Shown in pieces: positions 21,307 to 32,900 of a stretch of 64,000 nucleotides of DNA (the first letter of the stretch is position 1; each line of letters opens with the position of its first letter). Position numbers and translations under genes: made by a program. The stretch is from Tridacna crocea. Its lineage: Eukaryota; Mollusca; Bivalvia; Cardiida; Cardiidae. The stretch lies in NCBI GenBank assembly GCA_943736015.1, contig OX031062.1, forward strand, positions 56,036,962 through 56,100,961, in the 5' to 3' direction. The notes beneath the pieces were generated by a model. That model saw nothing but the letters and a program-made list of their open reading frames with translations, was not told the DNA's origin and did not search any database.

Positions 21307-21974
21307 AAACGATCTCGTGTATTGCGTTTCCTTGGGAATAAGGAATTTGAAAACGATTGTGGAAAGAAAAAAAAAAGGTACTGGTTTTCCACTTTGTCCG
21401 AAGTTTTTGCTACTGTTCAATGACACGCCCTAAAATTTAGACAGACTGAATTGATTAACGAGAAACGCTTTCAATATAGAAATGTATAATTTTTTGTTGT
21501 CTTGGATGAACTTGAAGCCATCTACAAAATAAATTTCTAAACTCTTTGATGAAGCAGATACTCAAAAATGATAAAACGAGGAGGTAAAACTCGAGATAAA
21601 AGAACTAAAGTGAGCAAACGTAGCCTGTTTTTCGCTCAAAATATCCTGAAAATTAAATTATTTCAAGAAAGAAAAAAGTTTTTACAAATACATGTGTTCT
21701 TATTTTACGACATATCCTTGAATACAGTTTCTAAATATAGACTTTATAGAAAACCAGGATTTGTGCAGGGCTTTTTGCCAGTTTTATCAATGAGAAGTGT
21801 ATGGGTTTATACGAGAAGTGTGTGGGTTTATACCGAATCTATTACCAAAGCCTGTTCGGGCTGTTTTTATAAATAGCCGGTGCGTTGATTACATGCTGGC
21901 TGACCATAGCTGAATGAAGCACACCGGGTGCAGCTTTTTCGAATAACCGTTTGCTTCATTTTGAAATTCAAATT
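21307..21974. other. Gene-free AT-rich stretch
   Basis: One open frame of about 100 codons exists (21568-21876, +) with a short internal repeat (RSVWVYT twice) and no family motif. I do not treat it as a gene. Confidence 0.4.
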
Positions 21975-22215
21975 CTAACATGAGACGCGAATTCGGCTCT
22001 ATAAACGCAGTGCAAGGAAAGCGTGGTAAAACCTGCGACAATCCATGCAGAGTGACGTCATCCGATATCGAGTGACGTCATTCAATGAGTGGGTTATTCA
22101 ATGGAACATAATCTTCATTCGCCCCTTCATTAAGACACGTCAGTATCGAAATAATCTTTTTTCTATCGTGGTTTATCGTTCAATAAACCACAGTTGTGAG
22201 TTATGAGGCACAATA
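21975..22215. repeat. Dispersed repeat, family 'CGGCTCTATAAAC...CAATAAACCAC'
   Basis: CTAACATGAGACGCGAATTCG, GAGTGACGTCATTC and GTTTATCGTTCAATAAACCA. Related copies are at 29555 and 31855 in gene A introns. Confidence 0.65.
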
Positions 22216-22980
22216 AATAATACACGAGGGCGATAGCTGTGTGCGACGCATGTAGCAACCGGAAAAATTATTCATACAAGAAAAAGACTTATTTCCATGC
22301 AGGCCTCCATTTCTATCTACTGACAAAGATTGGGATAAACCAACGAAAAAGAAATTTTGGCCTAAGGCAGCATTTCAAAGATTTCAAAACCATCCCAGAA
22401 ATAAAATAAAAAAATTATGATAATATTTGTGAACACTTGTATATCCATACGATTGAGTTATTGATTGATTGATGAATGGATTGATTGCTTGTATGGTGTT
22501 TACATAGTTTTTCAACATTATTTTAGTTATATCAAGGCGCCCAGTTCCTCTGTCTGCTTTCTGAGGTTTCTTTTACCAGGACTCCGCGCAATATATAATG
22601 GCTGCTTTTCCACGTAACAATCGTCGAAAAATGATCAGCGACGAGATAGGAATGAATCCTGTCTCAGTTTCTGTCATCAGTCCTCAGAAAGATGTTGGCC
22701 AAGCCAGGAATCGAGCCAGCGAGCCAGTTCTTGAGCACTAAACGCTACTGGGGATTGGCATATATTTAAACAAAGGAGCCATATAATTATGTTGAGTAAT
22801 AGACCAGGAAGATGTGTTGATGAAAAGGGTAATAGAAAGGGCGACCAGTGTTATCTAACGTTTTAAGTTATCTTTTGCTTCATAAAATGAGAGAGTTTCA
22901 AGAGGACATCAAAGCTTCCATGCATCGTTGAGCACATTTTCAAAGGTCATTTTTTTCTGGTTTAAATATTTAACACTACT
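22216..22980. other. Intergenic stretch without recognised features
   Basis: It contains a GATTGATTGATGAATGGATT tract at 22462-22490. No exon is recognised. Confidence 0.4.
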
Positions 22981-22984
22981 ATTG

Positions 22985-24510
22985 ACTATGCAACGGTATA
23001 ATTGCAATTTACAGTATCAGCCTTAGTCATTATTTCCCGCTAGATGGCGTTCTACAAACACATGCCTATCTAAATACGCACAATCAAAAACCAGGGAACC
23101 CTTGCATTTCATCTAAAGATATTTATTACTTTTACATGAAACATATAACAAGTACGGCAGAAAGTCATTATGTGGTGTGTCCCCCATGTGCAGCAAGACC
23201 TGCACGACACCAGGCGGGCATTCTGGAGATGATACGACGTATCGTTGCCCTTGGTATCTACCGCCATTCCTCCTGCAGTGCAACACCAATTTCCTGGAGA
23301 CTGACTGGACCTGGACCTGAACCCTTCGACCCAAGACATCCCATAAGTGCTCAATGGGAGAGAGGTCTGGAGATTTGGCAGGCCACTGAAGTGTCACAAT
23401 GCCAAAGGAATCCTGCTTCAGGATAGTGTTATGTCTGTACAGCTCCCCAAGTCGCAGCTATAGCCGTTTACGACCGTCAGTAAACCGCAAACAGAACCTC
23501 GACTCGATCGAAAACATCACATGACGCCATCGATTGATAGCCCATCCCTGATGCTATTGGTACCATTGTAAACGAGTCCGTCTGTTGTCATGATAACACC
23601 ACGGAAAGGACGCCTGGCTTTCAGTCCAACCTCACCGAGTCTCAGACGCACAGTACTCTTGGAAACTCGTAGTCCATTACACTATGGAGTTCCTGCTTTA
23701 GTTCTGGTCCAGCAACGAAACGTTTGCGTGCGAAGAGCATTAACCCGTATGAGACGATCTTATCGGACCTTGGTCTTCCTATGGCATCGACGCCCTGTCC
23801 TCATTTTGACGTCGCCAGTTTGGCGGTATACAGCTGCGAATCGTGAATTTACGCTTGTCGAATTCCCAAAGAACCTCGCAACATGGTTCTTCGATTCCCC
23901 AGGTTGAAACATGCCTATACATTGCCATTTCTGGGCTGTTGTAAGGTATTGTCTTGGTGGCATTTTTCCGCAGTGAGACACTCAAATTTGTTTCATCCCT
24001 TAATTATTCTTCGCTGAATGCAGTATACATGCAATACATGTAATGAACGCATGATTGAAGACAGTAGTGAGTGTCTTTCATTTCGCCGTGTTTTGCATTC
24101 ATTTTTACCAACAGCTGAAACGTAAAATCAACATTTCAAACCAAACCAAAACGAACCAGAGTCGGGGTTCACTTAATTTTGACACTATGTATATATAATA
24201 TAATTTGTGCATTCCAGGTACAGAACCGATCTATTTTTAGAAACAACAATCGTCACTTTGAATTTCAAAATGAAATAAACTTTTACTCAATAAAATGCTG
24301 CCTGATGCAGTTCATTCAGCTATGATCGGCTGGCATGTCACCTATGCACCGCCCATTTACTTAAACAGCTTGGTTAACAGGCTAATAGCTTCGGTATAGG
24401 CCCTACTTTTTCCAGGTATACGGGAATGAGTGATGTATCAGGTCGAATCTTTAAGAATATGACATGCGCAGACAACGCAGCCTCAGTAGAAATATTACTC
24501 AAGAGCGGAT
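22985..24510. repeat. Older dispersed repeat interrupted by a Tc1-like element
   Basis: CGCTAGATGGCGTTCTAC (left) and AATTTGTGCATTCCAGGTACA (right, one-base variant of family) are contiguous in the copies at 43041-43410 and 43480-44020. Here they are split by about 1.13 kb at a TA. Confidence 0.7.
23075..24205 (-). pseudogene. Tc1-like transposon fossil with broken transposase
   Basis: On the minus strand 23970-23770 encodes the N-terminal helix-turn-helix part (PRQYLTTAQKWQCIGMF, HVARFFG). Near 23500 it reads FSIESRFCLRFTDGRKR (family: FSDESRFCL), and 23397-23290 reads LQWPAKSPDLSPIEHLWDVL. The block between the ESRF and WPAKSPDL motifs is far shorter than in intact elements, so part of the DDE domain is deleted. 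There are frame breaks and stops as well. Confidence 0.85.
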
Positions 24511-24639
24511 GCCAAGGCTCGACTACAGATGCTTTTCAGTGCATATTCTGGGTAAAAAAAGGTAAAATTGCATAAAAATATGCCCCCCCCCCCCCAACAC
24601 ACACACACACAGAGTCCCGCCTTGAAACAACTTGCCCAA

Positions 24640-24880
24640 AATTAAAGTTATGATTTTCAGTTTGTTACTGGACACCACTCCTTCATGCATGGCTTCGTCC
24701 CTGGAGAAATATCTCTTTAGCTCAGTGGTTATGTTGTTGGTCTTTGAACCTCTAAAAACGAGGATATTTGTTCGTCATGGCTTCGAATCCTGCAAGATGC
24801 CGTTTGTATTTCAGCCATGCATGTGTTCATTTGTTTCTTTGTTCCGGATTTTGTTCGTAAGAAGTTACTATGGAAATATG
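24640..24880 (+). mobile_element. tRNA-headed SINE, diverged copy
   Basis: CACTCCTTCATGCATGGC, then TCTTTAGCTCAGTGGTTAT (box A), CTTCGAATCCTGC (box B), then CAGCCATGCATGTGTTCATT and TTGTTCGTAAGAAG, in the same order as the two fresh copies at 61.3-61.8 kb. Confidence 0.7.
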
Positions 24881-25035
24881 AGAAAATGACAAAGATTTTA
24901 AACGACGACGGCGCCAAAACTTACAAAGTATAATAAGACAGGTCTATTACAATAATTCGACAAATGATTAAAAAAAAAAAAGAAACGTTACACTTTTCTC
25001 TTAAGCGATCATTTTATCATAGTTATACTTGTTTC

Positions 25036-25041
25036 TTTAAT
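25036..25041 (-). promoter_or_regulatory. Possible polyadenylation signal of gene A
   Basis: ATTAAA on the minus strand lies about 59 bases beyond the gene A stop. It is the common variant signal, but the region is AT-rich, so chance is possible. Confidence 0.35.
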
Positions 25042-25099
25042 AAGTTCAAGGTCACGTGATCACAAGGTCATGTGTATACGATCCTCTCATCTCGTAGTT

Positions 25100-25213
25100 T
25101 TAATGGTGACTGACGGGTCTGTAATAGCTAGTAACTTGGTACCCATAGTGATCGCTGAGTGGGTAGGCCGTCCCGTTGATATCAACGCTATTGGAAGCGA
25201 GCGTGAAGACGAT
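25100..25213 (-). CDS. Gene A exon 9: SDH block and stop
   Basis: The acceptor TTTCACATAG is followed in phase 0 by 37 codons and TAA at 25102-25100. It encodes YPLSDHYGYQV, the terminal SDH motif with the catalytic Asp-His pair, then a short tail. The exon is too short for ordinary ORF calling and was found by its match to gene B. An ATTAAA at 25041-25036 lies 59 bases past the stop. Confidence 0.85.
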   Translation of the reverse strand: MVFTLASNSVDINGTAYPLSDHYGYQVTSYYRPVSHH

Positions 25214-26872
25214 CTATGTGAAATAAAAAAAAACAATAAAGAGCTCGGAACCGCTTTTGTTGCTTTTGCAGAGAGTGTAGATCAAGATCAGACTGCAAGG
25301 AACGTGCAGTGCGATCTTGGATCTACATTGTTTGTTGCTTTGTTTTATATCATAGCAGATGCGATCTTGACACTGTTCGGCATTTTTTCCTCTCTTTAAA
25401 AGGACATTTTATCAACATATGCTGCAGACATACATATTTTGACATGCTAGCCATTCTGCTTTATTAGATGGTTAAGCTTACATTGGCGTGGCTTTGCACA
25501 AAAAGGAATTATTACTTAACCCATTACCAGTCCCTACTTTTGACGACCCTGAGCAAGAAGCTGTTTGGAAACATTTTGGGAAAAGTAGAAAATACTGGTA
25601 ACCAGCATTTTCTTCTTTTCCCCACAATGCTTTCTACTCTTCACAAAACAAATTTAAAATTCCCAGTCGACGTTAATTGTCATCTGCAAATGCTTTCGAT
25701 TTGGACAAATCTAAAATTTTGTCGTTTGGTAATGAGTTAAACAAAGAATTGCCACTTTTTTCATCTGTTTCAAAATGTCTTATTTGCTTATTTGAGAACA
25801 GTTTCATTAAACATGCACGGAAAATGGTCCTCATAGGGAGCAAAGAAGACTTGCACAAATGGGCGGAAGCAAGTATGAAGCAGGGAAGAGTTTGCTGGAA
25901 AAAGCAGAGGCAGGGATAAAGATGGTTAGAGACAGAGCACGGCAGAAAAAGCTACAGAGTTAAAAATAGAGACAGAGATGTGACGGACAGAAATATAACG
26001 TACGAGAAACAGACGCAGGACAGATGAAGTAAGTCAGGCTAGGCAAAGACTGGCCAAGGAAAAGGCATACACTAGGAAACAGAGGCAGAGCCGGAGAAAG
26101 ATGAGACAAAATCTGAGGCAACACCAGTTACAGAGGCAGGAAAAGTGAGACAGACCTGAGACAGGTACAAACAGGGGCTAAACAATAGCCTTGACTAAGC
26201 TGAAAACGGACTCAGGAACTGCCGAGAAAAATATTGTAAAACACGATAAAAACAAGAATCGAGACTAATTTATTTCAGAGTCAGAAACGGTGATTAAGAC
26301 GAACGTAAATACAAAGGTAGAAACAGTGATTAAAAATCAGTTTCCCCACACTGACCGAGACAACGGCAAAAACCATGTCGGAAACAATGACTTAGACTTA
26401 GTTGAAAATATGTTAGAAACAGTAACCAAGTCTATTAGAAGAACAGAGACAGAAACAGTAAGAGTGCCTACTTAAAGATAAAGAAACAAACACCTGTACT
26501 CACTTCCCCATCTCTAAAGAACAACCCGTTTCCCAGCACGTGATCTATGGTGCTAGGTGCACTTCCATCACCAACATTGTAAGGATTTTCAGTTCCAGAG
26601 CATAATGTACAGTTGTCTGCCGGTAGAGTTTGCTCAAAAGCACATCGCAGTTCCCTGTAGTTTTCTGAGATAAAAGGATTAATACCGTCCTACAACATTG
26701 TAGGAAAATGAGAAAATACCGCTAATCGGCAGATCCTCGTTTTCCCGTGAAGTTTTTTGTCCTTCTTTTCAAAGCTAGCTCTTTTAATCGCAAAAAAGTG
26801 AATCTATCAGGTCACAATGATATATCTGACCTCTAAACTCTTTACCTAATAATCCCTGGTTTATACGACCCT

Positions 26873-26907
<35 letters not shown>

Positions 26908-29900
26908 TGGGAAAAGGAGAAAATGCTAGTAACCAGCATTTTCTCTTTTTCCCTCAATGTTTTCTTCCCTGCTGGAAACAGATTTCAATTTTTGAGTTAT
27001 GTTTGTTGTGGTCTGAAAGTGCTTTCAAGTTGGACCAGTCTAAAATTTTGTCGTTTGGTAAAGGGTTAAACAAAAGGCCATAAAAATAATCTGGCCGTAA
27101 GAAGGTCCGTGAAGTTGGCTCAACGCTCAGAAATCGACATTCAGCTCAACACCAGCCTTGTTGAGACAGCTCGACATTCCAACTTAATCACCAGCTCAAC
27201 AGCAAAAATACATAAATGTGTCAAAATCAAAATCCGTTGAGCCAGCTCGAAATTCCAGCTCAACCGCCAGCTCAACAGTAGAAATACTTATACATACATG
27301 TATGTATCAATAAATGTCCGTTTAGCCAGCTCGACATTCAAGATCAAAAATACTATATGTCAAAATCCAAGTCTGTTGAGCTAGCTCGACATTACAGCTC
27401 AACCGCAAAAATATACATGTACATATGTTTAGATCAATGTCTGTTGAGCCAGCTCGACATTCTAGCTCAACCACCAGCTCAGTATGTTTCGAGCAATGTT
27501 TGTGGAGGCAGCTCAAAATTCCAGCTCAACGGCCACCTCAACAGTAAAGATACATATATATGTCAAAATCCAAATCTGTTGAGTCATCTCGGTATTCCAG
27601 GTCAACCGCCAGCTCAACAGTAGAAATACTTATACATATGTTTTGGTCAATGTCCGTTGAGCCAGATCAAATTCCGGCAGTAAAGCTGAAATGTTTTGTC
27701 GGCTCAACGGATATTGATCGAAACATATATGTATAAGTATTTTTACTGTTGAGCTGACGGTTGAGATGGAATGTCGAGCTGGCTCAACGGAAATGAATCT
27801 AGTGTTTTTGCTGTTGAGCTGGCCGTTTAGCTGGAGTTTCGAGCTGGCTCAATGGGTTTTGATTTTGACATATATATGTAATGTTACTGTTGAGCTGGCC
27901 GTTGAGCTTAAATATCGAGCTGGCTCAAGGGACTTTGATTTCGACATATGTATAAGTATTTTTGCTGTTGAGCTGGCCGTTGAGCTCGAATGTCGAGCTG
28001 GCTCAACGGACATGGATCTAGTGATTTTGCTGTTGAGCAGGCCGTTGAGCTGGAATGTCGAGCTGGCTTAACAAGGCTGGTGTTGGGCTGAATGTCGATT
28101 ACTGGGCATTGAGCCAAATTCGCGTACCCACCGGCGGACATCATAAGAGAAGGTCATTGGTCAATGATGAAATCATATATTTAGCCCCCTTTTTTGAAGA
28201 CCTGACATTTCACTAAATAGAAACAAATAACTATTTTGTGTGGCTTGTTATAAATAATTATGAAAGTGAGGTTTCATTATATTTTGTTTTGTAGTGAAAA
28301 AGATCCTGGTCGATGTTGAAAATGAACATCAAGCCCCTTTTTTCCATGATACGGCATTAAACAAGCGGAGATAACTGTGGTGTTTCATGATCAATTCGGT
28401 TGTTGTACTGTATTTCCAAATGGTGGATGATAGATGTGACGATGTAAAAACTCTGAATAGTTTTCAAGATTAGACTCAAAATATGAAAAATTACTCAACA
28501 GCTTAACTAAAAAAGTAAAAATCTACGCCAGTCTGCCATTTTGCATCGAATAAAAAAATTATGTAGGCTGAATGAGTTATTGTACACAAGTATAAAGTTT
28601 CACGAAATTCTGTCGAATGGTATTGGAGATATAACCCCGGACGGACACACGAACGTTTTAAGATATATCCCTCCGCCTTCGGCGGGGTATAACTACACAC
28701 CCGCAGTAAAAAGTATCAATTTGTAAAGTAAACTACTAAGGTCTATCTAGTAACAACAAAAGTTTAATTTCAACCATAAATTCCTCGTCAGGTATAAATA
28801 GTAAATATTCTGGTCAACATGTGTAGAAAACTACATATTCGGTAATGATAAAAAAGTCACTTTGTATTGTTAGTTCCGTTATAAGTAGCAATAAATTATA
28901 ATCTGTACCAGAATCTACTTATCCATAATAAGAAAAAGGGTTAACCCTTTACCCCATAAGGCATTTCTATGGTATCTCTAATTGACCCTAAATAACAGCA
29001 AGGATGAAGCCGTTTCTTATGGGTATATGACACCTTTTGATAGCATAGAAAACATTTTGACAAAAGGTAAAATTGCTCGTCACGAGCAATTTCACCTTTT
29101 GCCACATTGTTTTCCAAAGGCTCCTACAAGCAATGCGTAGATATGAGTATCTATGGAGTAAAGGAAACAGTTTTTGTAATGGTAATGTCACTACGTACCA
29201 AACATCGACTATTATTATGAATGGGATAACTTGTAGGTCTAATAAATTGTAAGAGTTTGTTTCACAATCCATGTAAGCTAAACATGTTTACACTGAAAGA
29301 CAGACAGAGAGACAAACAAACAGAGAGAGAGAGAGAGAGAGATACATACCAGGAGCAACAGCTATGACATCTGGAGTGAAGGCAAGGCCGACATTAATGG
29401 CTCCGAGTAAAACGAACGGCCTCTCCCTTTTGAAAGCAGTAGCTAGCGCCGTAACTTCAAACAGATTTTGTTCTTCTAACGTCGCAAACCTTGTCACCAA
29501 AAACGCTGTAAAACAATTGAACGATAGGCACTGAATAGAGACAATAATAATCATTCTAACATGCCACGTGAATATGGCTCTATAAACACAGTGCAACGAA
29601 AGCGTGACAAAATTTACGTTATTGTATGAAGAGTTACGTCAATGGAATATAATCTGCATCCGCGTTTTCTACTCAAAGTATGAACTTGTTTTCCTTTGAT
29701 TAGGAGTTGGTCATGTTATAATCGAAATAATTTTCTTTCTATCGTTGTTAATCGTTCAATAAAACATATTGTAATAAACCACTCGGGCTATTGCCCTCGT
29801 CGATTATTTATTTTGCCATATAACTCACATATTCTGTGGTTTATTGAACGATAAACCACTATAGAAAGAATGTTATTTCTTAAATTTATAACCCCTCTAC

Positions 29901-32900
29901 AAACAAATTTTCAGTAAACAACGAAACCATTAGCCGGACAAGTCCATGTTTGTGCGACCACGAGAGAGGAGCTCTGTGAGAGGATTGTGGAAGAAAGATA
30001 GAATGGTGGTAATCAGCCTTTCTCCTTCCTCAAAATGTTTTCTATCCTTTTAAAGACAAATCTTATCATTTGATCCAGGTCTAATTGGCTTGCAATACGC
30101 GAAAAGGGGCATTCAGACATTTGCGTAAAGTGTCGTCTTGGATCAGCGTGTGCAGTTCGCGCACGCAGATCCGAGACGACACTTTAAGACCACAACAGAT
30201 TTTGTTCTTCATTAGACTTGCGCAAAACAGAAAATTACATAAAAACGGAAAGTGCCGTCTCGGATCAGATTGCAAAACTATTAATTATCTCTTTCTATTT
30301 ACCGTTTTCGAATAAATTGTTAATAATTTCAAAAAAAAAAAGCACCCGGATTGTACCTACAACATAATACATGTACTCGTACGTATACATCTATATTTCA
30401 TGTATCTATTTTTAGAAATGTTATGGGTAAAGAAATGTCGTAATTTAAGCTTGGGGGAATTATTTCCCCGTCACAGTGAATATCTTCCTCCTGCCGAAAA
30501 TCTGGAACTACTTTTTTTGTTCTACTTAAGATCACCAGTTTTAAAACGTGCATACGTTGACAAAATAATCAGAGGAAATATAATTTATAATTTATTTCAC
30601 CAGCTTGTGGTTAATATGGGGAAATATTTGCCTCAAAGGGGAAAGGTCTGTGAAAATAACTCGTGCATTACGGCACTCGTTATTTTCGCATACCTTTCCC
30701 TTTTTCGGCAAATATTTCCCCATATTAACCACAAGCTGATGAAATAAACTCTTTTTAATGTATAGTGATAGATAACACTTACGTTCTCGAGCTCCAGGGT
30801 TTTCAATAGTTGATAGATACGTACACGCTCCTTTAAGATAACTATCGAACTACAAAATACAAACATAAAAAAATATCGTTTTTCTTCAACCACAATACAT
30901 AGGCCTAGTGAATTCCGTCTTTTTTACGAGAACCATTCACAGAACAACGAAAACTTTACGACTTTAAAGGAAGTTTACTTCGGGGTGTAATTTTTGTTGA
31001 AATATGGGAAAGAGTTTACAAAATTTTGACTGAAAAAAAAAAAAGAAAAGAAATATTTTAGAACAAATGCATTTCTGCAATTTAGATGCGCAGGCTGATC
31101 TGAACCAAAACTTTTTGCTACAGATAAAAGTCAATTTTATGCCTGTCCAAGGGCTAATATACCTTATAATTAGATTGGTCGTAAAAGAAAGAGGCTATCA
31201 TGGATCCCTGTGTGATGGCTTGTTTGGGAGACGTATTTAGCCCCCTTTTGCCGGAGCACAGCTCACGTATTAATATATTAACCCTTTACCCCATGAGGCA
31301 TTTCTATGGTATCTCTAATTGAATCTAAATATACTCTCTCAAAAAAGAAACGCAACATACAGAAAATAGGAAATTTACTTCATATATTATTTTCATAATT
31401 TATGATATAAATAATTTACACAGGAATGCAAAAATTGGCACACTTCTTGTTTCTGAGTTCTTTTACCTTGGAATATCACAGTTTGTCACATATTGTCAAT
31501 AAATCACTCATAAATTGTCAATATCTGGTATAATATTTCAAAAAGATAATCTGATGTTGCGTTTCTTTTTTGAGAGAGTATAATAGCAAGGATGAAGCCG
31601 TTTCTTATGTGTATATGACACCTTTTGATAGTGAAGAAAACATTGTGGCAAAAGGTGAAATTGCTCGTCACGAGCAATTTCACCTTTTGCCACAATGTTT
31701 TCCAAAGGCTCCTTCAAGCAATGTGTAGAAATGAGTATCTATGGAGTAAAGGGTTAAAAGATAAATTCAACAAGCATCTTTTCTAAAATCGAGGTTTTAA
31801 ATACTGTGTAAGTATCCTGATATACTATTTAATTAAAACTAAATCTATTATACTAACATGACACGTGAATTCGGCTCTATAAACACAGTGCAACAAAAGC
31901 GTGATAAAATCCACGTTATTCTTAATAGAGTGACGTCATTCTATGTAGAGTGACGTCATTCTGTATGAAGTAAGTATGTAAGTTATTCAATGGATTGTAA
32001 TCTGCATAGATCTGCGTTTTTACTCTAAGTAAGAACTTGTTTTCCTTTCATTAAGAGATGGTCATGTTGTGAGTTATGAGGAGCAATCAATAAACCACCC
32101 TCCTGGATTACTTATTGTTCCTTATAACTCGCAACCCTGGTTTATTGAACGATAAACCACAATGGAAAGAATAATACTATATTTCATGCATCTATTTTTA
32201 GAAATGTTATGGGAATAGAAATGACGTCATTTAAGCTGGGGGGGGGATTATTTCCCCGTCACAGTGAACATTTTCCTCCTGCAAAAAGTCTGGTTTACTG
32301 ACTTGAGATCGCTAGCTTTAAAAGTGGTATTCGTTGACAAAATAATCAGAGGAAATAAAATATATAATTTATTTCATCAGCTTGTGATTAATATGGGGAA
32401 ATATTTGCCTCAAAAGGGAAAGGTCTTCGAAAATAACTCGTGCCTTACGGCATTCGTTATTTTCGCATACAACTTCCCTTTTCGGCAATATTTCCCCATA
32501 TTAATCACAAGCTGATGAAATAAACTCTACTTATTTCTTAATTCTTGTCTTATCATAGCGTCCTGTGTATTTCAAAATTGATAATAAGAATAATAATGCA
32601 TGATGATTGTGGTTGTTAGGTAATGTGTCGGCATCGTAAACACAAGTTCGATTCCCTGGAGCAGGTGTCAACTTTTGGACTTTTCTTTGGCCAGTACATA
32701 TGACACTAGTAGTGGTATAGTTTCTAGGAACCAGAATCGAGAGTAATAAGTATAAGTTGCTAAAACTTGGATCTCAATCGATGTAAAAATAAATTTACAT
32801 TATTTAAACTAAAATTAACAATAATACCATCTGGAAGAAGAACGGGACAGAATGAAGCGTCAGAAGAAGAAGAAGAAGACGAAGAAGAAGACACTATAGA

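Noticed and set aside
21568-21876. 102-codon + strand open frame rich in Lys and Arg
   Set aside because: No family motif, splice context or neighbour supports it; the internal RSVWVYT repeat is a short DNA duplication.
27357-28144. Several open frames rich in Cys, Glu, Leu and Ala repeats
   Set aside because: They are translations of the GTTGAGC minisatellite palindrome, open in both orientations.
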